DNA of 64,000 nucleotides from Flaccisagitta enflata (Eukaryota > Chaetognatha > Sagittoidea > Aphragmophora): NCBI GenBank assembly GCA_965153355.1, contig OZ231126.1, positions 98,456,001 through 98,520,000 on the forward strand. The letters run 5' to 3'. Position 1 is the first letter of the stretch; each line of letters begins with the position of its first letter. Positions 1-10,500 of this stretch are shown here, in pieces. A model generated the notes under the pieces. That model saw only the letters and a program-made list of their open reading frames with translations, ran no database searches and had not been told where the DNA came from. Position numbers and translations under genes: made by a program.

Positions 1-3000
1 CTGGGTGTAACCAATGGTCTGCCAGCTGTAACAATGGTCTGTTGGGGGCATTGGAAGGAACAGTGTGCTGGGTGTAACAAACGATCTGCCAACTGAAACT
101 ATGATCTGTTAGGGGCAGTGGAGAAAATGGTCTGCCGTGTGTAACCAATGGTCTGCCTGCTGTAACCATGGTCTGTTAGGGGCATTAGAAGAAATTTTCT
201 GCTGGGTGTATCCAATGGTCTGCCAGCTGTAAACATGGTCGGTTGTGGCATTGTAAGGAATTGTCCGCTGAGTGTGACCAATGGTCTGCCAGCTGTAACC
301 ATGGTCTGTTGGGGGCATAGGAAGGAACAGTCTGCTGGGTGTAAGCAATGGTCTGCTGGGTGTAAGCAATGGTCTGCCCGCTGTAACAATGGTCTGTTGA
401 ACGAAGTGGAGGAAATGGTCTGCTGGGTGTAACAAATGATCTGCCAGCTGTGACAATGATCTGTTGGGGGTAGTGGAAGGAATGGTATGCTGGGTGTAAC
501 AAATGGTCTGCAAGCTGTAAAAATAGTCTGTTTGGGCAGTGGAGGGAATGGTCTGCTGGGTGTAACAAATGGTCTGCCAGCTTTTACAATGGTCTGTTAA
601 AGGCAGTGGAGGGAATGTTCTGCTGGGTGTAAAAAATGGTCTGTCAGCTGTAACAATCTTCTAATGAAGGCTGCGGAGGAAATGGTCTGCTGGGTGTAAC
701 AAATGGTCTGCCAGCTGTAACAATGGTCTGTTGGGGGCAGTGGAGGGATTGGTCTGCTGGGTGTAACAAATGGTCTGCCAGCTGTAACAATGGTCTGTTG
801 GGGGCAGTCATAGGAATGGTCTGCTTGGTGTAACAAATGGTCTGCCAGCTGTAACAATGGTCTGTTTGGGGCAGTCATAGGAATGGTCTGCTGGGTGTAA
901 CAAATGGTCTGTCAGCTGTAACATTGGTCTGTTGAAGGCATTGGAGGGAATGGTCTGCTGGGTGTAACAAATGGTCTGCCAGCTATAACAATGGTCTGTT
1001 GAAGGCAGTGGAGGGATTGGTCTGCTGGGTGTAACAAATGGTCTGCCAGCTGTAACAATGGTCTGTTGGGGACAGTCATAGGAATGGTCTGCTGGGTGTA
1101 ACAAATGGTCTGCCAGCTGTGACAATGGTCTGTTAGGGGCAGTCATAGGAATGGTCTGCTGGGTGTAACAAATGGTTTGCCAGCTGTAACATTGGTCTGT
1201 TGAAGGCATTGGAGAAATGGTCTGCTGGGTGTAACAAATGGTCTGCCAGCTATAACAATGGTCTGTTGAAGGCAGTGGAGGAATTGGTCTGCTGGGTGTA
1301 ACAAATGGTCTGCCAGCTGTAACAATGATTCGTTGGGGCAGTTTAGGAACATCTGCGGATGTAATGGTTCGCCAGCTGCAACAATGGTCTGTTAGCAAAC
1401 AGGAATGGTCTGTTGGTGTAAAATGGTCTGTCAGCTGTAACAATGGTCTGTTGAAGGCATTGAGGGAATGGTCTGGTTGAGTGCAACAATGGTCTGGCCA
1501 TTGTAACAATGGTCTGTTTGGGGCTGCAGTGGAGGAATGGTCTAGGTGGTGCAACTGGTCTGCCAGCTGTAACAATGGTCTGTTGAAGGCAGTGGAGGGA
1601 TTGGTCTGCTGGATGTAACAAATGGTCTGCCAGCTGTAACAATGTTCTGTTGAAGGCAGTGGAGGGATTGGTCTGCTGGGTGTAACAAATGGTCTGCCAG
1701 CTATAACAATGGTCTGTTGGGGCAGTCATAGGAATGGTCTGTCTGTTGGGTGTACAAAATGGTCTGCCAGCTGTAACAATGGTCTGTTTGGGGCAGTCAT
1801 AGGAATGGTCTGCTGGGTGTAACATATGGTCTGTCAGCTGTAACAATGGTCTGTTGAAGGCATTGGAGGGAATGGTCTGTAGGGTGTAACATCGTCTGCC
1901 AGCTGTAACAATGGTCTGTTGAAGGCAGTGGAGGGATTGGTCTGCTGGGTGTAACAAATGGTCTGCCAGCTGTAACAATGGTCTGTTGGGGGCAGTCATA
2001 GGAATGGTCTGCTGGGTGTAACAAATGGTCTGCCAGCTGTAACAATGGTCTGTTGAAGGCAGTGGAGGGAATGGTCTGCTGGGTGTAACAAATGGTCTGC
2101 CAGCTGTAACAATGGTCTGTTGAAGGCATTGGAGGGAATGGTCTGCTGGGTGTAACAAATGGTCTGCCAGCTGTAACAATGGTCTGTTGAAGGCAGTGGA
2201 GGGATTGGTCTGCTGGGTGTAACAAATGGTCTGCCAGCTGTAACAATGGTCTGTTGGGGGCAGTCATAGGAATGGTCTGCTGGGTGTAACAAATGGTCTG
2301 CCAGCTGTAACAATGGTCTGTTGAAGGCATTGGAGGGAATGGTCTGCTGGGTGTAACAAATGGTCCGCCAGCTGTAACAATATTCGTCGTGAAGGCAGTG
2401 GAGGGAATGTATTCGTTGCGTAGCGGGGCCGGTCTGCCAGCTGTAATAATGTTCTCTGCTGAAGGCAGTGGAGGGATTGGTCTGCTGCGTACAAATGGTC
2501 TTCGCCAGCTGTACACAATATCTGGTGTTGGGGGCAGACAGAGAATGTATCTGCTGGGTGTAACAAATGGTCTGCCAGCTGTAATAATGGTCTGTTGTGG
2601 GTAGTCATAGGAATGGTCTGCTGGGTGTAACAAATGTGAGTCTGTCAGCTGTAATAATGGTCTGTTGAAGGCATTGGAGGGAATGGTCTGTTGGGTGTAA
2701 CAAATCGTCTGTCAGCTGTAACAATGGTCTGTTGAAGGCAGTGGAGGGATTGGTCTGCTGGATGTAACAAATGGTCAGCCAGCTGTAACAATGGTCTGTT
2801 CTGGGCAGTCATAGGAATGGTCTGCTGGGTGTAACAAATGGTCTGCCAGCTGTAACAATGGTCTGTTGAAGGCAGTGGAGGGATTGGTCTGCTGCGTGTA
2901 ACAAATGGTCTGCCAGGCTGTAACAATGGTCTGTCAGGGGCAATTTTATAGGAATGGTCTGCTGGGTGTAACAAATGGTCTGCCAGCTGTAACAATGGTC

Positions 3001-4660
3001 TGTTGGGGGATGTCATAGGAATGGTCTGCTGGGTATAACAAATAGTCTGTCAGCTGTAACAATGGTCTGTTGAAGGCATTGGAGGGAATGGTCTGCTGGG
3101 TGTAACAAATGGTCTGCCAGCTGTATCAATGGTCTGTTGGTGGTGAGGGAATGGTCTGGGGGTAATAAATGGTCTGCCAGCTGTAACAATGGTCTGTTGA
3201 AGGCAGTGGAGGATTAAACTGCTGGATGTGTACCAAATGGTCTGCCAGCTGTAACAATGGTCTTGTTGGGGCAGTCATAGTAGGAATGGTCTGCTGGGTG
3301 TAACAAATGGTCTGCCAGCTGTAACAATGGTCTGTTGGGGGCAGTCATAGGAATGGTCTTGGGGTGTAACAAATATTCAAGCCAGCTGTAACAATGGTCT
3401 GTTGAAGGCATAGAGGGAATGGTCTGCTGGGTGTAACAGCTTTGTCTGCCAGCTGTAATGGTCTGTTGAAGGTAGTGGAGGGATTGGTCTGCTGGGTATG
3501 ACAAATGGTCTGCCAGTTGTAACAATGGTCTGTTGGGGGCAGTCATCGGAATGACCAGGTGTAACAAATGGTCTGCCAGCTGTAACAATGGTCTGTTGAA
3601 GGCAGTGGAGGGAATGGTCTGCCAGGTGCAATAAATGGTCTGCCAGCTGTAACAATGGTCTGTTGAAGGCAGTGGAGGGAATGTCTGTTGAGGTAACAAA
3701 TGGTCTGCCAGCTAACAATGGTCTGTTGAAAGCAGTGAGGGAATGGTCTGTTGGGTGTAACAAATGGTCTGCCAGCTGTATTAATGGTCTGTTGAAGGCA
3801 GTGGAGGGATTGGTCTGCTGGGTGTAACAAATGGTCTGCCAGCTGTAACAATGGTCTGTTGGGGGCAGTCATTGGAATGGTCTGCTGGGAGTAAAAAATG
3901 GTCTGCCAGCTGTAACAATGGTCTGTTGAAGGCAGTGGAGGGAATGTCTGTTGGTTGTAACAAATGGTCTGCCAGCTGTAACAATGGTCTGTTGAAGGCA
4001 GTGGAGGGAATGGTCTGCTAGGTGTAACAAATGGTCTGCCAGCTGTAACAATGGTCTGTTGAAAGCAGTGGAGGGAATGGTCTGTTTGGTGTAACAAATG
4101 GTCTGCCAGCTGTATTAATGGTCTGTTGAAGGCAGTGGAGGGATTGGTCTGCTGGGTGTAACAAATGGTCTGCCTTCTGTAACAATGGTCTGTTGTGCAG
4201 TCATAGGAATGGTCTGCTGGGTGTAACAAATGGTCTGCCAGCTGTAACAATGGTCTGTTGAAGGCAGTGGATTGAATGGTCTGCTGGGTGTAACAAATGG
4301 TCTGCCAGCTGCAATAATGGTCTGTTGAAGGCAGTGGAGGAATGGTCTGTTAGGTGTAACAAATGGTCTGCCAGCTGTAACAATGGTCTGTTGAAAGCAG
4401 TGGAGGGAATGGTCTGTTGCGTGTAACAAATGGTCTGCCAGCTGTAACAATGGTCTGTTGAAGGCAGTGGAGGGATTGGTCTGCTGGGTGTAACAAATAG
4501 TCTGCCAGCAGTAACAATGGTCTGTTGGGGGCAGTCATAGGAATGGTCTGCTGGGTGTAACAAATGGTCTGCCAGCTGTAACAATGGTCTGTTGGGGGCA
4601 GTCATAGGAATGGTCTGCTGGGTGTAATAAATGGTCTGCTGGGAGCACCAACTTGTCCCA
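1..4660. repeat. 67-bp satellite array built from TGGTCTG subunits
   Basis: Tandem array of a unit of about 67 bases made of three related subunits of 20-26 bases, each opening with TGGTCTG (followed by CTGGGTGTAACAAA, CCAGCTGTAACAA, then TTGAAGGCAGTGGAGGGA or TTGGGGGCAGTCATAGGA). Roughly 69 units are visible and the array runs off the left edge. The third subunit exists in two alternating forms (GAAGGCAGTGGAGGG and GGGGCAGTCATAGG). It decays after 4,640, with scattered TGGTCTG to about 4,765. Long open frames on the minus strand (repeats such as YSWQTICYTQQT) are by-products of a unit that keeps frame only locally; they drift between all three frames, so I do not call a gene. Confidence 0.95.
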
Positions 4661-4920
4661 GAGAATGATTAAATAGTCTGTTCAAGCCTTTTAATGGTCT
4701 GCTCTGAGCAATTTAGTTGTCCTAAGATATATTCGTCAAAAAGGTCTGTTGACAATGGTCTGTTCGATTACCAATTCCCAACAAGGAAAGACCAACAGAG
4801 TCACAAAGCCAGAGAAAGAGTAGACAAAAAGTGACAGAGAAGAACAAGAACTCATAAACAAAAAATTAAACATCTAATTCTGCTATTATATCATTTATAG
4901 TCAATATTCATTGCTTTAAG

Positions 4921-5144
4921 GATTTACGTATGGCATTTTGGAGAAAGACTGTTGTGACTGTCCTGTTTTGAAATGCCTCAATTGCGAATCTGTCATACCC
5001 GAAGATCAGTCGTGTCCAAGAGGAGAAGGAGCCAGACCAACAGATTGCTACAACTACATGAAGCATTTCTCACAAAGACGGACGACGGAAGACGGATGCT
5101 GGCGGTCTCATTGCACCATTAAAAGTTCCGATGCTTTCAATTCG
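4921..5144 (+). CDS. Exon of a cysteine-rich, probably secreted protein
   Basis: Acceptor TTGCTTTAAG before 4,921 and donor GTCAGT after 5,144 bound an open exon of 224 bases in which cysteines are dense (KDCCDCPVLKCLNC, then SC, DC and GCWRSHC). The spacing C-x2-C-x9-C-x10-C matches the exon at 35,950-36,133 (C-x2-C-x9-C-x11-C), so the two are probably related modules. No domain family is recognised. The next exon is not identified. The cysteine pattern argues for an extracellular, disulphide-bonded protein; this is inference. It could be a terminal exon, since the frame also runs to a stop at 5,157. Confidence 0.45.
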
Positions 5145-5555
5145 GTCAGTATACCATGAAACCATTTCTGTGAACCAAAGAGAATTTAAGCATTGACTTG
5201 ATTGACATTTCTCAGGAGATTACATTGAGAAAAAGACATTGAATTATGGATATACATGAGCATGTATTATTCATGAAGACTAGGGGTTGTACGTCAAACG
5301 GATGCCTGGGCACCGGCCTTCAGCTCAATGCGATAGCACATGCAGTGGGGGTGGGGGTGGGGGTGGAGGGATTTAACCCTGATTATTCTCTTTGTCTCTT
5401 TCTCTCTTCCCCAATCCCACTGTCTGGCTTCCTCTCCTTTATATTCTGTTTCTTTCCCTTCTGCTCATTCGGTCAATTAAAGAGGCTAAAGAGGTTGGAA
5501 ATTTCGGATTTTCCTATGAAAATTACATGCTCATGTAAACCCATAATTCATCGTC

Positions 5556-5970
5556 TTTTGAGTCGCGTGCTGCACGACTCTATAAGCCACTTTCTGGTCT
5601 GTCGGTCCGTCTATCCGTCCGTCCGTCCGTCGGTCAAAAATCACTTTAAGGGCATTTTTTTGCATTTTTTACACTTTTAAACATTACAGATTGGAAGGTT
5701 GAGATCACTAATTTAAGGGTCATTTTGAAAATGCCAGTCTGTCTGCCTGTCTGTTTGTCCGACCTTTTGTGAAATGCCGACTTAAAATGACCTTGTTTTC
5801 AAAGTATTAGAGCAGGTTGTCAATGTTTTTAGTCGCGGACACGCGACTCTACACCTTGCCCTGTCGGTCGGTCCGTCCGTCGGTCACATTTCTAAATTCC
5901 GAGCTGTTTTCGTCCTACTGCTCCTGGCAAACCGTCCGCAACTGGATTGCCGTGTATCCGGCCTTCTTCT
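5556..5970 (+). repeat. Two copies of the AGTCGCG/CGCGACT dispersed repeat family
   Basis: Copy one starts at GAGTCGCGTGCTGCACGACT (about 5,560) and runs through a GTCCGTC microsatellite to about 5,640. Copy two starts at TTTTAGTCGCGGACACGCGACT (about 5,826), continues through GTCGGTCC repeats and ends with CTGCTCCTGGCAAACCGTCCGCAACTGGATTGCCGTGTATCCGGCC near 5,963. The 5' end is a short hairpin and the 3' end (TCCGCAACTG...GTATCCGGCC) is shared with copies at 34.9, 50.3 and 56.7 kb. Confidence 0.75.
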
Positions 5971-6450
5971 TCATCTTCTTCATCTTCATTTTCTTCATCT
6001 TCATTTTCTTCATCTTCTTCATCTTCATCTTCATCGTCATCTTCTTCATCTTCATCTTCTTCTTCTTCTTCTTCATCTTCATCTTCTTCATCTTCTTCTT
6101 CATCTTCTTCTTCATCTTCTTCTTCATCTTTTTCTTCATCTTCTTCTTCATCTTCTTCTTCATCTTCTTCTTCATCTTCTTCTTCATCATCTTCTTCATC
6201 TTCTTCTTCATCTTCTTCTTCATCTCCTTCTTCATCTTCTTCTTCATCTTCTTCTTCATCATCTTCTTCATCATCTTTTTCATCATCTTCCTCATCATCT
6301 TCTTCATCTTCTTCATCATCTTCATCTTCTTCATCTTCTTCATCTTCTTCTTCATCTTCTTCTTCATCTTCTTCTTCTTCTTCTTCTTCTTCTTCTTCTT
6401 CTTCTTCTTCTTCTTCTTTGCTGTTTCTTCTTCTTCTTTTTCTTCTTCGT
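5964..6450. repeat. TTC/TCA trinucleotide microsatellite
   Basis: About 490 bases of TCTTCA/TTC repeats directly abutting the 3' end of a dispersed repeat copy. Every frame on both strands is open (polySer, polyPhe, polyGlu, polyLys), which is what a triplet repeat gives by chance, so no coding gene is called. From 6,450 to 7,564 there is AT-rich sequence with no gene that I can support; it contains one half of the direct repeat listed at 6,893. Confidence 0.95.
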
Positions 6451-6892
6451 CCGTTATTCGTTGTCGGTTGGGCTCGCAATCTATGCAACATAAAACATCG
6501 AGACAAAGTTTCATAGAGAGAATCAGTGCAGTCAGACTGATGAAAAAAGTGGCGGCAAAATTTCTGAGGGTAGTAATGATGATAACGAGTATGGTTTTAA
6601 ATCTCGGTTTTATCAAAAAATTTACTTTTTTCACTATTTTCACACAATTTTTGATGAGGAATTCAAAAATCACAGTCTCGAGAGCCTCAGACAACGTTTT
6701 GAGGATCTTTTGAGAAAACTTACTATAAGAACATCAAGGCTTCGAATGGCCTCAAAATTAAGAACATCTTAAGAACATACAAAGGCTCTAAATCTTGAGA
6801 AAAAAATTTCGTTTAAAGTATTATTTAAAGAACATTAACAAAACACTAACATTTTATTATAATTAAGATAATTTTTTTTAATTTCTAATATA

Positions 6893-7165
6893 ACATCAGA
6901 GAAAAAAACAGATGTACTTTCTTGGAAAGGACTATAACAAAGAAGTGGTACCCAGTTAAAACACTCAAACTTTATCAGTCATTAAAAACTATTCTTCCCT
7001 AGCCTTGAGAAATAAATATTTGCGCAAATTAATGCAGAGACATTTTCTACACTTCTGAAACAAAATATACGTTAAAAAGGAAACGGATTTAACCTCAAAA
7101 ATGGGATGAAAAATAGATAAAAACTTACGACAGAAAAAGCGAGATGAATATCAAGAAAATATCCC
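6893..7165. repeat. Direct repeat, copy A (copy B at 8,464-8,735)
   Basis: A segment of about 270 bases beginning AACATCAGAGAAAAA and containing CAAAGAAGTGGTACCCAGTT and TATTTGCGCAAATTAA recurs at 8,464-8,735 with scattered differences. The second copy is flanked by another direct duplication (8,320-8,460 and 8,743-8,890, both with GGGTAGTAAAGGTTCACCAATG). These are remnants of dispersed elements in and upstream of the LEMD3 intron. Confidence 0.8.
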
Positions 7166-7564
7166 CAGACATTAATGTTTAGTTTTAATAATATTCAATA
7201 GAAATATATTTAATATAATCAAATAATAGTATAATATAAGGTTCTTTATAGTTTATATAGTATTTTAGATTAAGAACGCTTTAAGAACGTTGAAGGCTTC
7301 ATTTAGCCTCGAAAATAAGAACATAAAGCCTTCGAAAAAAAATGACGTTCTTAAAAAAAAAGTGTAGTAAACAAAGATGATCTTTATTGAGAGATTTGTT
7401 CCAACTCAAATGCCGCCAAACTCAGATTGATACAAGAACTTTGCTTTACGGATAGGGCCAATTTCCCGATGTAGTCTTTATTCTTGAACCTGCCTGACCA
7501 CCGGTATTGTTGTCTGTAATTTTGGTTCTAAGTCACGATGACCATCTTTTATCATCTGGTGTAG

Positions 7565-10500
7565 TGCCGGCTTTATCGAGTCGCGGGTTATTTCGTCACT
7601 GCCGTTATTTCCGTCCTTTTCCTTTGGATGATTTTCAGGTGAGATTTTCTTTGCATTACCACGTCTATCCTTAGCTAGAAACAGTTTCTTTCAGTTGCTT
7701 TATGTTACTACCCGTTAAGCCATTATGTCATTCTTTTCAAACAGGTATCTCAGGAACCGAAAGCGGGCATTGAAAGAGAAACAAAAAAAAATATTCGTAA
7801 TGGTGGATAGCATATTGGACTTTCTAACCAAACAAAGTCAAGCCAGATTCGCCGAGGTAAGTAAAAACTAAGTATCGTACTTATCTGGTTTCAGCACAGA
7901 TCAACCATGCTGAAAACCCTCAAATGAATAGAATTTGCTCTTTTTAGGTGTGAAGGTACCCCTTGGCTAATTATTCAAGAATCCCGAATATTTTTGCTCT
8001 CGAACCCATACTTTGGGTTTTACGGGGGTTTGAAATTTTGACCCCTAGGGGTACCCCAGAACTTTAAAAAGTCATATCTCAGCCATTTTTGGCCACATCG
8101 AGTTATTTCTCGATGTGGTCTATAACATAGCCTTGAAAATTCCTTTCGTGTAGTGAGTCGTTTGTTTGTTGTTTGTCGTGTCAACCCTCGAAAACTTGAG
8201 AACCAGTACTCAGATGTTGATGAAACTTGGTCAGTGTTATTTTTAGGGCATTACTAACCTGTGTACCAACTTTCAACAACAATCATAAATATTTGATACC
8301 CTTTGCCTATTATTTTTTAGTAATATTAATCCCTGGACTTGTGCAATTTACATAAGGGAAGGGTAGTAAAGGTTCACCAATGTTATTCAAACTTGCTGTG
8401 AAGGGTCATTGCATCAATTAAAGCTCCCCTGCAAGATTTCAGATAATTCTGAGTTTTGGTTTAGAACATCAGAGAAAAACTGTCGTAAATTCTTGGAAAC
8501 GACAATAACAAAGAAGTGGTACCCAGTTACAAGGCTCACACTTTATCAGTCATTAAGAATTTAGCTTCCCAAGCCTTGAGAAAAGTATAAATATTTGCGC
8601 AAATTAAAGCTGAGATATTTTCTAGATTCCTGTTTCAAAAAACAAGCTAGAAACGAAAAGGATCTGACCTCAGAAATGAGGCTAAATTCAGCTAAAAATG
8701 TACGACAGAAAAAGCGAGATGAGATATTAGGGTATTTTGCTAGTAATATTAATTCCTGGACTTGTGCAAATTACAAAGGGGAAGGGTAGTAAAGGTTCAC
8801 CAATGTTGTTCAAACTTGTTGGGAAGTTTCATTGCAGCAATTTATGCTCCCCTGCAAGATTTCAGTAAATTCTAAGTATTGGTTTAGGTATTTGTGATTT
8901 ATTTAGTCTAGTAACAATGTTTCCTGGACTTTTGGAAATTTAAAATTTTTTTTTTCTTTTTGAAACTTTTCTTTTTTTTGAAATTCTTATTTTCTTTTTT
9001 TTTTGTTAAACTTTTTTTTTGAAAACATTTTTTTTTTTAATTTTTTAAATTCTATTTTTTTGAAATTTTTTTTTGAAAAAACAATTTTTGTTTTTTTTTT
9101 TTATATTATTTTTTTGAAATTTTATTTTTTTGAAAATTTTGAGCTTGCCATCTTTTTGTACTTGAAGGTATGCCATCATGGACTTCCAGGTATGCCATTA
9201 TGGACTGATGGACATCAAGTTATGCCATTATGGTCTGATCAAGTAGCCAGGTCTGATCGAGTAGCCGGGTCTGATCAAGTAGCCGGGTCTGATCGAGTAG
9301 CCGGGTCTGATCGAGTAGCCGGGTCTGATCGAGTAGCCGGGTCTGATTGAGTAGCCGGGTCTGATCGAGTAGCCGGGTCTGATCGAGTAGCCGGGTCTGA
9401 TCGAGTAGCCGGGTCTGATCGAGTAGCCGGGTCTGATCGAGTAGCCGGGTCTGATCGAGTAGCCGGGTCTGATCGAGTAGCCGGGTCTGATCGAGTAGCC
9501 GGGTCTGATCGAGTAGCCGGGTCTGATCGAGTAGCCGGGTCTGATCGAGTAGCCGGGTCTGATCGAGTAGCCGGGTCTGATCGAGTAGCCGGGTCTGATC
9601 GAGTAGCCGGGTCTGATCGAGTAGTCGGGTCTGATCAGTAGCCGGTCTGATCGAGTAGTCGGGTCTGGATTGAGTAGCCGGGTTGATCGAGTAGCCGGGT
9701 CTGATCGAGTAGCCGGTCTGATCGAGTAGCCGGTCTGGATCGAGTATCCCGGTCTGATCGAGTAGCCGGGTCTGATCGAGTAGCCGGGTCTGATCGAGTA
9801 GCCGGGTCTGATCGAGTAGCCGGGTCTGATCGAGTAGCCGGGTCTGATCGAGTAGCCGGGTCTGATCGAGTAGCCGGGTCTGATCGAGTAGCCGGGTCTG
9901 ATCGAGTAGCCGGGTCTGATCGAGTAGCCGGGTCTGATCGAGTAGCCGGGTCTGATCGAGTAGCCGGGTCTGATCGAGTAGCCGGGTCTGATCGAGTAGC
10001 CGGGTCTGATCGAGTAGCCGGGTCTGATCGAATAGTCGGATTTATTTTCACCTTAGAAACCATGATGTGGCCTTTAGTTTTTCAGCTTTTTTATGATCAA
10101 AGGACAATCTTGGTGTCAATCTTCTAGTATTAACTCAAAGAATCTGTTGGGGAAAAAAATTTGAATCAAGAATTATCATTTTGGGGGTTTTTACCCCTAG
10201 GGGTAGTATCCCGGGGTACCCTAGGGTACCTAGTACGTAGAAATTTTGAAAAATATTCTTCTATGATTGTTATTTCATATTCAAGAATGAAAAATATGGG
10301 ACCTCAACTCCTTAGTGCCCAAATAAAGGGCCAAAAATGGATGGTAAGGCCATTTTTAACAATTTTGACCAAAGATGCCAAAATCCTCCACAATTGGCTC
10401 TACCACCTATTTTTAACTGTTTTTTTTGGGGGGGCATTAAGGAGTTGAGGTCCCATATTTTTTATTCTTGAATATGAAACCACATACACAGAAAAATATT

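Noticed and set aside
99-4605. Long minus-strand frames in the left array (HPADH, QQTIVTAGRPF repeats)
   Set aside because: They are translations of the 67-bp satellite; overlapping frames of similar length exist in all phases and break at every indel.
5817-6713. Overlapping polyPhe, polySer, polyGlu and polyLys frames
   Set aside because: All derive from the TTC/TCA microsatellite, which has no stops in any frame.
9234-10036. CRISPR-like regular repeat
   Set aside because: Units are contiguous with no spacers, in a eukaryotic intron.
9635-10063. Repeat protein (ATRSDP)n
   Set aside because: The 18-bp minisatellite is intronic in LEMD3, and its unit length alone explains the frame.
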